The notes below the pieces were generated by a model. The model saw only the letters and a program-made list of their open reading frames with translations, ran no database searches and had not been told where the DNA came from. The translations under genes were made by a program, and so were the position numbers. Positions 42,334 to 52,099 of a DNA stretch of 64,000 nucleotides are shown here, piece by piece. Numbering within the stretch: position 1 is the first letter of the stretch; the number at the start of each line of letters is the position of its first letter. Origin of the DNA: Aliamphritea spongicola (GTDB taxonomy: Bacteria > Pseudomonadota > Gammaproteobacteria > Pseudomonadales > Balneatricaceae); the NCBI GenBank assembly GCA_024347235.1, contig AP025283.1, positions 2,356,001 through 2,420,000 on the forward strand, read 5' to 3'.

Positions 42334-42468
42334 TAGGATGCTCCGAATACTTATTGTTAATTTTTAGCAGTGTCTGTCAGTCAGCTTTATAAATCCAATA
42401 AAAGATTTGAATAACTTATTTAGTGAATTTATAAATGTATTTTGGCTGGAAACAGGGCACATCAATAC

Positions 42469-43377
42469 ATGCGGAATATCACGCTTAAGCAGCTACGGGC
42501 ATTTGTGGCGGTTGCACATACACGAAGTTTTACGGAAGCCTGTGCAAGGGTCCATTTGTCCCAGCCTGCCCTGAGTATAGCCATTAAGAATCTTGAGGAA
42601 GAGGTGGGCGGTGAGCTGCTGGCACGGACCACCCGTACCCTGGCGCTGACCCCGGAAGGGGAAGAGTTTTACCCAGTGGCAGAGCGGATGTTACTTGACT
42701 GGGATAATGCACTGGACGATTTGCAACAGCGCTTTGCCCTTAAGCGGGGGCGTATTGTGATCGGTGCGATGCCATCCTTTGCCAGCAGCCTGCTGCCGGC
42801 ATTGCTGAAGCCATTTCGCAATGAGTTCCCTCATATAGCGGTGACGGTTCAGGATGTGGTGGCGGAAAGTGTTGTTGATCTTATCCGGGAGGGACGTATT
42901 GAAATCGGTTTCAGCTTTGACCCCGGTGAGGCGGAGGATCTTAACTTTACGCCGTTGTTCCGGGACAATTTTGTCGCGATTGTTGACCGTCATCATCCGC
43001 TGGCATCGGCAGAGACGATCGACTGGAAAGACCTGCTGGCAGATCACTTCATCAGTTTGCAGAAACCTTCCAGTATGCGTCAGTTACTGACCGACAGCCT
43101 CGCCGAGCACGGTATGCAGCTGATACCGGAACTCGAAAGCCACCAGTTAGTGACCGTTGGACGTATGGTGTCGGCAGGGCTTGGGGTGAGCGCTGTCCCT
43201 TCAGTATGTATTCAGCAGATGCAGGAAATGTCGGTGGTTTGTAAACCTTTGCAGGCACCGCAAATATCCCGACCGGTGGGCATTATTACCCGCAAACGGT
43301 ATCCGTTATCCAGTGCTGCCAGGCAGTTTCTGGATATTGTCGGTCAGCAGGAAAGCTATTTCCCGGAAGGTCTTTGA
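42469..43377 (+). CDS. LysR-family transcriptional regulator
   Basis: Intact; ATG 42469 gives 302 residues (the longer frame from 42442 would start at TTG without need). HTH at about 3-62 (ITLKQLRAFVAVAHTRSFTE, HLSQPALSIAIKNLEEEVGG, LLARTTRTLALTPEGEEFYP) and ligand domain from about 90 (GRIVIGAMPSFASSLLPALL, GRIEIGFSFDPGEAEDLNF, GRMVSAGLGVSAVPSVCIQ), close in style to CynR/CbbR-like LysR proteins. It is divergent from aacS across 135 bases; control of acetoacetate use is the natural inference. Confidence 0.92.
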   Translation: MRNITLKQLRAFVAVAHTRSFTEACARVHLSQPALSIAIKNLEEEVGGELLARTTRTLALTPEGEEFYPVAERMLLDWDNALDDLQQRFALKRGRIVIGAMPSFASSLLPALLKPFRNEFPHIAVTVQDVVAESVVDLIREGRIEIGFSFDPGEAEDLNFTPLFRDNFVAIVDRHHPLASAETIDWKDLLADHFISLQKPSSMRQLLTDSLAEHGMQLIPELESHQLVTVGRMVSAGLGVSAVPSVCIQQMQEMSVVCKPLQAPQISRPVGIITRKRYPLSSAARQFLDIVGQQESYFPEGL

Positions 43378-43645
43378 GGCCTTTATAGACCATCAGCGAG
43401 AACTCATACGTATGTTTTACTCAAAATAAGTAATGCCACATGGCAATGTCGGTTTGCACTACTAGACTTACGTGGTGCAGGTGCATCAAAACGCTTACTT
43501 TTCAATAATTAAGCTATTTCACCGGATGGAATGGTGGGAAGTAAGGTTTTCATGGATCAGCCTAAGGATGGGGACTTTTTGTTCATGTGAGTGCACCGTT
43601 TATCACAGAACCCCTGAATTTTTGTAACACTAATTAGGATGAGTT

Positions 43646-45349
43646 ATGAAAATCAGAACGAAGCTTGTGAGTGTCTTTGGTTTGTCTATGGTACTGATCG
43701 GCGCTGCTCTGGTGGCCGAGAAAGTTGCTGTACTTAAGAATGACTATCAGCTTGTTGTCAGTGAAAAACGTCATTTATCCAATCTTATTGCAGGTGAATT
43801 CCTGAACAGTTCTAAAAACCTGACCCGTCTTGCCCGTACTTACGTGGCAACGGGTGATCCCGCATACGAAAATGCTTACTGGGACATCGTAAAGTGGCGC
43901 AGCGGAGAAATTCCCCGTCCGGCCAACATCGATCCTGCTCTGTATCCCGGAATGATCAAGCCCCAGGTTGATATCATGAAAGAGCTGAACTTCACCGCCA
44001 GCGAGTTCGCGTTACTTGAAGAAGCCGGTCAGTTATCAAATAACCTGATCAAAACTGAAGAACAGGCGATGAGCAGTATTCGTCGCGGAGTGGTTGTCCC
44101 CGGGCCATTCAAACCCCTTGAAGGTGAAACCACAGGGGCATTTGCCATCCGGATTCTGTTTGATGCCAACTACCATAACGAAGTAACCAAAATCATGGGG
44201 CCGGTGGATCTTTTTATAACGAGATCGACCAGCGCACATCTGCTGAGCTGATTGCCGCTCAGGCCGGTGCTAACTTCTGGATGAATGTTGCATTTGTCTT
44301 CCAGCTGCTGGTGGCAGGGGCACTTGTTGGGGTTATTTTCATGACCCTGCGCTACGTGCTGACTCCGTTAAATCACGTTGTCACAGCCATGCGTGAGATT
44401 GCAGAGGGTGACGGGGATCTTGGTCGTCGCCTTGAAGAAAAGGGTAATGACGAAATTACCGATCTTTCACGCAGTTTTAATATGTTTGCCGCCAACGTCA
44501 TGGCGGTTGTTCAGAAAGTCGGCACATCTGTTGAGAATATTTCCGCTTCCTCAAACCAGCTGGCTTCTACGGCTGAAAAGGCAGATTTCGCCATTAATCA
44601 ACAGAAAATGTCTATTGATCAGGTGTCTTCTGCCAGCCATCAGATGGTCAGTGCAGTACAGGAAGTGGCCCGTCATGCTACTTCTGCAGCGGCAGCTACC
44701 AGTCAGTCTGATACTGAGGCAACTCAGGGAATGCAGGTGCTGGACAGTGCTATTGAAGAGATCAACGTGCTGACTGAGGAAATTCATCAGGCATCCGGTG
44801 CTATCGGTCAGCTGGAGTCTGACAGTAATACCATCAGCTCAATTCTGGATGTAATCCGTGACATTGCCGATCAGACGAACTTATTGGCACTGAATGCTGC
44901 AATTGAGGCTGCCCGCGCCGGTGAGCAGGGCCGTGGATTTGCGGTTGTGGCGGATGAAGTGCGTAACCTTGCCCAGCACTCAGGATTCAACCCAGGAAAT
45001 TCAGGGAATGATAGAGCGTTTGCAAAACAGTGCTATGAAGGCTGTGAATGTGATGCAGCGCAGTCAGGACCAGGCGCAGAGCTGTGTGACTCAGGCTGCT
45101 GAGGCGGGTGAATCTTTACAGAGTATTACCCAGGCGATTTCAGCCATTAACGATATGAACAACCAGATCGCCACTGCCAGTGAGCAACAGGGGATGGTCA
45201 TGGAGGAAATCAGCACCAGCATTAATGCCATTCTTACCCAGGTGGATGAAACCTCCGCAGGTTCACGTAATACGGCCGTCAGCAGCGACAGTATGCGGGC
45301 TTTATCAATGGAGCTTAAAACACTGGTAGGTCAGTTCAAAGTCGCTTAA
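43646..45349 (+). CDS. Methyl-accepting chemotaxis protein, frameshifted
   Basis: Chemoreceptor of about 568 residues. N-terminal anchor ([20 protein letters not shown]), periplasmic sensor of about 165 residues ([40 protein letters not shown]), a second membrane helix ([20 protein letters not shown]), HAMP ([20 protein letters not shown]) and a signalling domain with [20 protein letters not shown] and [17 protein letters not shown]. Frame breaks in the T run near 44211-44215 (restores [15 protein letters not shown]) and near 44975 (restores [17 protein letters not shown]). The ligand is unknown. Not clustered with other chemotaxis genes. The 3' end is followed directly by a short tandem repeat. 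Confidence 0.9.
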
Positions 45350-45405
45350 AAGAGTCGCTTAATAAGAGCAGCGTAACAAGAGCCACCTAACAAAAACCAC
45401 CTGAC
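45350..45405 (+). repeat. 14-base imperfect tandem repeat after the chemoreceptor stop
   Basis: Four units: AAGAGTCGCTTAAT (45350), AAGAGCAGCGTAAC (45364), AAGAGCCACCTAAC (45378) and AAAAACCACCTGAC (45392). The last codons of the gene itself (TCAAAGTCGCTTAA, 45336-45349) make a fifth, so each unit carries the TAA/TGA of the gene end in the same place. Confidence 0.85.
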
Positions 45406-45423
45406 AGATCACAGGTGAGGAGC

Positions 45424-45450
45424 AAAGGCCTTCAGTTGAAGGCCTTTTTT
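45424..45450. terminator. Bidirectional intrinsic terminator
   Basis: AAAGGCCTTC at 45424-45433 pairs with GAAGGCCTTT at 45438-45447, followed by TTT. It ends the chemoreceptor transcript; the stop codon of the convergent TetR gene (45432-45434) lies inside the stem. Confidence 0.87.
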
Positions 45451-46018
45451 ATGGCAGGGCGGGTAAGCGTTTCTATCAGAGGGATCAGCTTACTGGCGGC
45501 CTGCGGGTCTTCCTGGACCATGGCGGTGGTAATCGCACCTTCCTTAAGCAGGCACAGGGTGTCGGCTAACTGTTCAGCTGCAGCCCTGTTCGGGCTGACC
45601 ATGAGCGTATGTTGCATAACCAGTGCGTGAACGTGTGCTTTGTGCGCTTTACAGGCCTGATGTACCGGGGTTTGCGGATCAGTGTATTCGCCACTGGCAT
45701 TGATGAAAAGCCCCCGGAAATACCCAGCGCTTCAGCATGGTCGTTAAACCAGTCATCCAGCCCGTGAAACATGGCAATCAGCGCCGGCTGGCCAGGTTTA
45801 GCAGCGGACATAATACCGCCCAGCCAGCCCATAAAAATTTCATCACGGTAATGGAGGGCAGCCAGAATCAGCGCTTCTTTACCTGAAAAGTAGTTGTACA
45901 GGGTTTTCTTGGCGACACCTGATTGCTGGATAATTTCATTGATGCCCACCGCATGGATTCCCTGGCGGTAAAATAACTTCAGAGCGGTGCGGATAATAAG
46001 CTGTTGTTTTTCGGTCAT
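45432..46018 (-). CDS. TetR-family transcriptional regulator, frameshifted
   Basis: About 195 residues with an N-terminal TetR HTH: LIIRTALKLFYRQGIHAVGI, NEIIQQSGVAKKTLYNYFSG and KEALILAALHYRDE. The ligand-binding helical part follows in pieces: WLGGIMSAAKPGQPALIAMF, then after gaps near 45705 and 45648 VMQHTLMVSPNRAAAEQLAD and a C-terminal LIPLIETLTRPAIKKAFN. It is divergent from the HPP-family gene, and two identical-armed operators lie in the shared promoter region, so it very probably represses the HPP gene and itself. Inducer unknown. Confidence 0.88.
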
Positions 46019-46062
46019 GGGAGGTCAGGCAGAGCTGTTTGCGACACATATTAACCTGTATG

Positions 46063-46122
46063 TTGACAGAGGTAGACAGACTTGTCTACTATGCAGAAAA
46101 AACGGTAGACAACTCTGTCTAC
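46063..46122 (+). promoter_or_regulatory. HPP gene promoter with two TetR-type operators
   Basis: -35 TTGACA at 46063-46068 and -10 TACTAT at 46087-46092 (18-base spacer). Operator 1, GTAGACA-GACT-TGTCTAC at 46072-46089, fills the spacer; operator 2, GTAGACA-ACTC-TGTCTAC at 46105-46122, covers the start of transcription. The arms are identical, the centres 33 bases apart, three helical turns. This is a textbook repressor layout for the divergent TetR protein. Confidence 0.88.
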
Positions 46123-46150
46123 CTGCGTTGTTAACAGGTGAGGAATCTCC

Positions 46151-46595
46151 ATGCTGGATTCAAAGTTTTTCCGCTGGTTGCCGGTGTAGCGGCTGCAATT
46201 ACTATTTCCATACTGGCTTATCTTGAAGCGTTTACCGGTCAGGGATTGTGGCTGATGGCACCATTCGGTGCGTCCACCGTACTGGTTTTCGGTATTCCTA
46301 AAAGCCCGCTGGCCCAGCCTAAAAATGTATTTTTGGCCATGTGTTGTCAGCGTTGGTTGGTGTGGTATTTGTTACTTTCGTGGGTGTGGAGCCGTGGTCG
46401 CTGGGTCTGGCAACCGGCGTGGCCATTGCCCTGATGCTGGTGACTAAGACAACCCATCCACCTGCCGGTGCTAACCCGGTACTGATTATGCTGACCGGCC
46501 AGAGCTGGAGCTTCCTGCTGACACCGGTAGCTGCGGGTGCGGTGGTGATTATTGCAATGGGCTTCCTGGTAAATAAGCTCGTTCACAAGCAGTAA
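46151..46595 (+). CDS. HPP family membrane protein, frameshifted
   Basis: Integral membrane protein of the HPP family, about 149 residues and four hydrophobic segments: FPLVAGVAAAITISILAYLE, GLWLMAPFGASTVLVFGIP, SALVGVVFVTFVGVEPWSLG and LLTPVAAGAVVIIAMGFLVN, with the signature TTHPPAGANPVLIMLTGQSW. Start ATG 46151 after AGGAATCTCC. T runs at 46166-46170 and 46332-46336 each lack one base. Family members have been linked to nitrite transport in some organisms, but the substrate here is unknown. Tightly controlled by the adjacent TetR operators. Confidence 0.86.
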
Positions 46596-46622
46596 CAGCC
46601 AGCGGCTGTTAAAAGTGCTAAT

Positions 46623-46647
46623 AAAGGGATCCTATGATCCCTTTTTT
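46623..46647. terminator. Intrinsic terminator between HPP and DUF2889 genes
   Basis: AAAGGGATC at about 46624-46632 pairs with GATCCCTTT at 46637-46645 around CTAT, followed by a T run to 46647 on the plus strand. It lies between convergent genes. Confidence 0.82.
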
Positions 46648-46660
46648 GTGGCTGAAGAGT

Positions 46661-47262
46661 TTAAGATAGCTCTTTTGCAGGGATAGGCTCTGCAGGAATA
46701 AGCTCTGCAGGATTTGCTCCCCTGAAAATAATCAGGCCAGTGCTGTTTTACCACCTGACCACGGGTGTTTAGTGCATGGCAGTTATCCAGCATAAAAGGT
46801 TTTACATCCGGCATATGTTCGATGCGGGCCAGCTGTTCCTTATGGGTGGCCTGGAATGCGGTTGTTGCAATCGGGCCGAGCAGTTCAAGTAAATGGGTGC
46901 AGCCGCTGATGCCGGAAAACAGTTCCCGGGTCTGGCGGGTGAAACCTGAAGCAATGCGCAAGCCGATGAGCTTTTATACTGAACAGTAATGTCCGGACAC
47001 AGGCGATAAGGTGTCAGATCCATGCTGCTGGCAACGTCATGGATATTCATATCAAGATCAATGGTGATGCGCAGGCTCAGATCATGAATCGGTTCGCCGG
47101 CAGGTACCCAGCCATCATTACGTTCTTTCAGGGAATGGCGATGGTTTTAATATCGGTGAGGTGGCCCTCAATATCCCATAAACCGTCGTCACGTTTGTAA
47201 CCGCGGCAGGTAACCGTACGTGTATGCTGCAGGGCGCGGGGCGCCGGAGGTGGTAATGGCAT
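46661..47262 (-). CDS. DUF2889 family protein, frameshifted
   Basis: About 200 residues matching DUF2889 in order: MPLPPPAPRALQHTRTVTCR, GYKRDDGLWDIEGHLTDIKT, VPAGEPIHDLSLRITIDLDM, TRQTRELFSGISGCTHLLEL and MLDNCHALNTRGQVVKQHWP. Such proteins often accompany aromatic or steroid breakdown genes, but no such genes are here. Gaps: CCC near 47133 (restores IPLKERNDGWVP), AAAA near 46974 (restores QYKKLIGLRIA) and the GGGG near 46720. With the last repaired, the C-terminus is a five-residue repeat (NPAEL-IPAEP-IPAKELS) encoded by a 15-base DNA repeat; unrepaired, it would run to 46632. Confidence 0.82.
46677..46720. repeat. 15-base tandem repeat at the end of the DUF2889 gene
   Basis: GCAGGGATAGGCTCT (46677-46691), GCAGGAATAAGCTCT (46692-46706) and GCAGGATTTGCTCC (46707-46720) follow one another, with a degenerate fourth unit at 46663-46676. 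In the minus-strand frame they encode repeated PAE-type pentapeptides just before the stop. Confidence 0.8.
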
Positions 47263-47430
47263 AGGCTGTATATCTTATTTGTTATGTATGTGTGCTCTTG
47301 CTGCAATGCAACAAGTTAAACCTAAGACTGGCGTTTGTAAATACAGTGTCATGGGGGATGTAACCAAAACGTCCTTAATTCGTTTCAGTTACATTGACGG
47401 CAAGAATGGCTGTGGAATGATCAGCCAGCG

Positions 47431-48650
47431 TTAGTTAGACATGGATAACATTGCGTCTTTACTCCAGTCGAGTGCAGCGCGGTAAGATTCTTCATAGGCA
47501 TCAATATCGATGTCATTGGGCAGGAGATCCCAGTCACCAGCTTCATAATGGGTGACATGTTTCAGAATATCTCCCATTGCGCCGGCATGATCTTTAATGG
47601 CTGACTCAATGTCTTCACCAAGCGGGACCTGTTCCAACATGGTTTGCTGATCAATATCCAGCATGACATGCAACTGAGACAGCACACCGGTCATAAAATA
47701 ACTGCTGTTGTTGTGGCAACCCTGGGATGCCGCGATGGCTTCGCACATCTTGCCCCGTAACAGTAGTGAACGGCAGATTTCTTCCGGTTTGCTGGTACGG
47801 TTTGCCAGCGCAATCATGGTTGCCCAGCTGCGGATCTGATCCATGCCCAGTAGCACAATGGCTTCTGATAGCGACTCAACCCGACGAATCAGTGAATAGG
47901 CCGCTGAGTTAACAATGCGCAGCAGTTTATAGGTCAGTACCGGATCCTGGATAATCAGCTCTTCAAGGCGTTCAGGTGTGGTACGGCTGTTCTGCAGCTC
48001 GCTGACCAGCATCAGCAGGTTGGCGTGGTTAGCTTCAGTTTACGGCCCTTTATCAGCTTGGGTTTGCTGAGGAAGTGTCCCTGAAACAGCTTAAAGCCCA
48101 GTGCGTGGCAATGTTCCAGAACCTCTACAGTCTCAATTTTTTCAGCCAGCAGGGTGACGTTAAATGGCCGTAGCAGTTTAACTTGTTTGGCGATTTCTTC
48201 CTGTGACATACCCAGCACGTCAACTTTTACGATGTGGGCCAGCTTTAGCAGGGGATCAAATTCCGGGCTGTAAACAAAGTCATCCAGCGCGATGCGATAG
48301 CCTTTCTCGGCCAGACGGGTAACGGCGGCAATGACTTCATCGTCTGCAGCGATGTCTTCAAGTACTTCAATAACAATCTGTTTACGGGGCAGTTCCGGAA
48401 AATCATCGGATACCAGAAGATCCCGGGTCATGTTTATGAAAGCAGGAACACTTTTCTTGCTGCCGTTGTCCGCAATGCTGGTGTAAACATTAAGAATCAC
48501 ATCACAGGTGGCGCTGGAGTCGTTAAATAATGCGTGTTCTGTGTCTGCTTCATTACGATAAAGCAGTTCATACGCAACAACCCGTTGCTGACAGTCAAAA
48601 ATAGGCTGTCTGGCCATTAATACCTGCGAATGTGTCGCGGTGGTGGTCAT
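47431..48650 (-). CDS. EAL-HDOD domain signalling protein, frameshifted
   Basis: About 407 residues: an N-terminal EAL-like domain (ARQPIFDCQQRVVAYELLYR, VIEVLEDIAADDEVIAAVTR, YRIALDDFVYSPEFDPLLKL, CHALGFKLFQGHFLSKPKLI) and a C-terminal HDOD domain (LLRIVNSAAYSLIRRVESLS, EAIVLLGMDQIRSWATMIAL). The EAL core residues are replaced (ELLYR, EVLED), so it should not cleave cyclic di-GMP but may bind it or a partner protein, as in YuxH-type proteins. One A is missing near 48014-48016 (restores KLKANHANLLMLVSEL). Monocistronic. Confidence 0.9.
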
Positions 48651-48845
48651 ATATGAATGTTCCTTAAACTATCCCCGATATACGTAAGTCCTAGGGTATA
48701 TCCAGTTGTCCGGCAAGTCAGTAATGGCAGTACTCATGATGTGGACTTAATAATTGGTCAGTTTTTCGTGTTACTGGCGTAATTTCCGTTACTTAGGGCT
48801 AAGCTGTCTGTATAATTGCAGACCGCATTTTTACGATTATCGATT

Positions 48846-49787
48846 ATGAGTATTAACTGGTTTCCGGGTCACATGCATAAGGCGAGAAAAGAAATCGCCG
48901 AAGTGATGAAGGATATTGATGTTGTTATAGAAGTACTGGATGCCCGCTTGCCGGTTTCCAGCGAAAACCCGATGGTGTCGTCTCTCCGCAAGGGGACGCC
49001 GGTGATCAAGCTTTTAAACAAGTGTGATCTGGCAGACCCGGAGCGCAGCCAGCAGTGGTTTGAGTACTTCAACAGCCTGCCGGATACCACCGCAATGCTG
49101 ATCGATTATCAGCAGAAGAAGCTGATCAGCCGGATTCCGGAACTGTGTAAACAGCAGGTGCCTTCCCGGGCAAATGCCGGCCGGCCGGTACGGGCGATGA
49201 TTATGGGGATTCCTAACGTAGGTAAATCCACCATGATAAACGCACTGTTAGGTAAGCGGATTGCCAAAGTCGGTAACGAGCCTGCGGTCACCAAAGGACA
49301 GAAGCGTTTTACCCTTAAAAACGGTATGGCACTGTCTGACACGCCGGGCATTCTCTGGCCAAAGATTGAGGACCGGGATTCCGGTTACCGTCTGGCAGCC
49401 AGTGGTGCGATAAAAGATACCGCCATCGAGTATGAAGATATCGCACTGTACGCGGCGGGTTTTCTGCGTGAAGACTATCCGGAACTGCTGTGTCAGCGTT
49501 ACAAGCTCAAGGCGTTGCCGGATACTGCAGAAGAGGTGCTTGAAAGCATTGGCCGTAAGCGGGCAGGGCTGAGGCCTGGCGGTGTAGTTGACCTGCATAA
49601 AGCTTCAGAAATTCTGCTGAATGAATTACGTTCCGGGCTTATCGGTAACATCAGCTACGAAACAGTTGAAGAGTGGCAGGCTAAATGGGAAGCCCAGCGG
49701 CTTGAGGCGGAACGGCTTGAACAGGAGCGTCTTGAAGAAGAACGCCTGTCAGCCGAACAGCAAACAGATAAATCGTCCCGTCGCTGA
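48846..49787 (+). CDS. ylqF: Ribosome biogenesis GTPase YlqF/RbgA-like
   Basis: Intact 313-residue circularly permuted GTPase. Order of G motifs: KLLNKCDLA (G4), then MGIPNVGKSTMINALLGK (G1), a threonine in VTKGQKRFTL (G2) and SDTPGILWPK (G3), after the family start MSINWFPGHMHKARKEIAEV with the catalytic-helper His. A C-terminal coiled coil rich in Glu and Arg (EAERLEQERLEEERLSAEQQ) extends beyond the usual end. It acts in maturation of the large ribosomal subunit in relatives. Start ATG 48846 fits the family; an earlier in-frame start at 48816 is not needed. Confidence 0.92.
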   Translation: MSINWFPGHMHKARKEIAEVMKDIDVVIEVLDARLPVSSENPMVSSLRKGTPVIKLLNKCDLADPERSQQWFEYFNSLPDTTAMLIDYQQKKLISRIPELCKQQVPSRANAGRPVRAMIMGIPNVGKSTMINALLGKRIAKVGNEPAVTKGQKRFTLKNGMALSDTPGILWPKIEDRDSGYRLAASGAIKDTAIEYEDIALYAAGFLREDYPELLCQRYKLKALPDTAEEVLESIGRKRAGLRPGGVVDLHKASEILLNELRSGLIGNISYETVEEWQAKWEAQRLEAERLEQERLEEERLSAEQQTDKSSRR

Positions 49788-49813
49788 GTGCGACGGGCAG
49801 TAAAGGTAATACT

Positions 49814-50061
49814 ATGTCACGAGTTAAAAAGAAACGTACCGGTGGTCAGCCGGTAATCTGGCTGGATGTTCCGCGCCGCAGTGAAAAACTGGCGGACCCG
49901 GACAGCTATGAAAGCCGCAAGCGCAAAAACCTGGACAAGAAGAAAAAGGTTAAGTCGGTTTATGATAAACACCAGGATGATCAGAATCAGGAGAACGCGG
50001 TTCTGAACAGCGTAAAACCCGTCTTGCTGATAAAATCCGCAAGCTGAAGAAAGACGACTGA
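49814..50061 (+). CDS. Hypothetical small basic protein, frameshifted
   Basis: About 83 residues, highly charged and Lys/Arg-rich: MSRVKKKRTGGQPVIWLDVP, ESRKRKNLDKKKKVKSVYDK and, after one added base near 49998, RGSEQRKTRLADKIRKLKKD. Probably disordered and nucleic-acid binding. ATG 49814 follows AAAGGTAATACT and lies 26 bases after the ylqF stop, so the two may be co-transcribed; a ribosome-linked role is a guess. No named family recognised. Confidence 0.65.
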
Positions 50062-50224
50062 CAGCAAACTTCTGAGCCGTCCGCTGTTCTGGCGGACGCT
50101 GATTTTTCCGGCGGTATTCTGCGCCGAATCCTGATTCCTCAACTTGTGTTACCCGGCAGAGAATTTGCGCGATTGCGCAGGCTCTTCTACGGTTATTGCA
50201 TGCAATAACCCCAAGGAGATTATT

Positions 50225-50485
50225 ATGTCTCATGCCGAAGTACGCCGTGCCGGCGATGCCCCCATGAAACTGGATCTGGTTGAAGGTGAGACCTATTGCT
50301 GGTGTGCCTGCGGGCGTTCATCTACCCAGCCACTGTGTGACGGTTCTCATCAGGGTACCGGTCTGGATCCGGTTGTCTTTGTTGCCCGTAAATCAGAAAC
50401 CGTTTGGTTATGTACCTGCAAACAGTCAGAACATGCGCCTATGTGTGACGGCAGTCATAAAAAGCAGTCAAAGAAATCAGCGTGA
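50225..50485 (+). CDS. CDGSH iron-sulfur domain protein (two motifs)
   Basis: Intact 86-residue protein with two CDGSH-type zinc-finger-like [2Fe-2S] motifs: CWCACGRSSTQPLCDGSH and CTCKQSEHAPMCDGSH, each with three Cys and one His as cluster ligands. Start ATG 50225 after AAGGAG. The short in-frame extension upstream lacks a ribosome site. Bacterial proteins of this layout are small redox or cluster-transfer proteins of unknown partner. Followed by an imperfect hairpin (AACCGGCG 50541-50548 with CGCCGGTT 50559-50566) before convergent purC. Confidence 0.92.
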   Translation: MSHAEVRRAGDAPMKLDLVEGETYCWCACGRSSTQPLCDGSHQGTGLDPVVFVARKSETVWLCTCKQSEHAPMCDGSHKKQSKKSA

Positions 50486-50583
50486 ATTATCTGCAGGAAA
50501 GCAGATTGAGTTAACAGGGCGGGAAAGCGGTCAGGTGTTAAACCGGCGAAGGGGCCAACGCCGGTTATATCAGATGATCAGGC

Positions 50584-51686
50584 TCAGTCGATCAGACCGT
50601 ACTCATCTTTCAGAATGGCGATAATCTCAGCTTTTGGATTATCGGAGATGTTGAGTTTTTCACCGGTAATTTTTTCGGCAATACCCACATAGGTTTCAGA
50701 TACCGCGTTCAGTACATCTGCCGGCAGGGCGTTATCACGGGCCAGTGCCTGTCGCTCATCCATACGCTCTTTATTGAGCAGGATATCCGGATCAGGGAAG
50801 TGGTTCAGCAGTAACTGGCGGAAACCTTCTTTTGAGTTCTCCAGTACTTTACCGTCACGGTATGCCGGACCGTCCCAGATACGGGAAGAATCAGGTGTAC
50901 CCACTTCATCCATATAGATCAGCTTTTCGCGGCCAGCGGCGTCGGTGACATAGCCGAATTCAAACTTGGTATCCACAAATACCTGATCCAGTTCTTCCAG
51001 AGCACCACTGATCAGATTAAAGCCTTCTTTCAGCAGCTTCTCGTAGGCGTCGATATCTTCAGGTTTAGTGAAGTTGAATGCTGCAAAGTTATTGCGGATG
51101 TCATCACGGGTGATGTTGACGTCATCGGCTTCAGGTACACCCGGAATGCCTTTCAGAATGCCTTTTGTGGAAGGGGTGATAAGCAGCTCTTCCAGTTTCT
51201 GATCTTTCTGCAGGCCGTCGCTCAGCTCGATGCCACAGAATTCACGCTCACCTTTGTCGTAAGCACGCCACATAGAGCCGGTAATGTACTGTCGGCAGAT
51301 GGCTTCAATCATCACCGGCCGGGCTTTCTGTACGATCCAAACCAGTGGGTGGGGATGTCCAGAATGTGGCTGTCTGCCAGGCCATTTTCGCGGAACAGGC
51401 GGAACCAGTGATTGGAAATCGCGTTTAACGCTGCGCCTTTACCCGGTACACCACGCATACCGCCTTCACCGTGCCAGATACAGTCAAAAGCAGAAATACG
51501 GTCACTGATCACCATGATGGCCAGCGGTGCATCACTGGCGACGTCGTAACCCCGTTCAGCGATCAGTCGGCGGCTGTCGGCGTCTGTCAGCCAGTAAACG
51601 GAACGTACTTTACCGCTGTGAACCGGGCTGCCTGTGCGGATAGGCAGATCATCATTTACCGCTAAAACCTTATCGGCAAGACTCAT
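50584..51686 (-). CDS. purC: Phosphoribosylaminoimidazole-succinocarboxamide synthase, long form, frameshifted
   Basis: SAICAR synthase of de novo purine synthesis. About 368 residues, longer than the 237 of E. coli PurC. Motifs: [107 protein letters not shown]. One base is missing near 51343 (restores [20 protein letters not shown]). The gene is essential on minimal medium, which makes a true frameshift unlikely and supports the sequence-error reading. Confidence 0.93.
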
Positions 51687-52099
51687 GTGTCGGTGTCCTG
51701 TATTGCTAATTCAGAATATGTGTCTGTATTTTGTGCGGCCGGTATGGCACCGGATCTTTATCGCTAAAATACAAAAAACGCGGATCTTAACAGATGTCAG
51801 CAGAGCTGGCATTTATTTTCCGGTGCGGTTTTAATGAGACGGTCTGGGTAATAAATATTTCGCATATTATTCAATCAATTAGATGAGTAATGTGATGAGG
51901 TTTGAACAACAACACGTTAAGCTGTCATGCTGAAAATATCTGACTGAAAGGTCAAAAAACATGCCAGTAAGACAGGGCGGTTTATTCCTCAATAACAGAC
52001 ATGTAACATGTGTTTCATTCTTGATAAGCAGATTTGATAAACCGTTTAATAAACAGATTCATCCCCTGAACAGCTACGGACAGTTACGGATAAACAATC
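51687..52099. other. Intergenic region between divergent purC and the DM13 gene
   Basis: No supported gene in these 413 bases; it becomes AT-rich from about 51840. No PurR-like box was recognised by eye. A short open frame from 51961 has no protein-like features. Confidence 0.4.
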
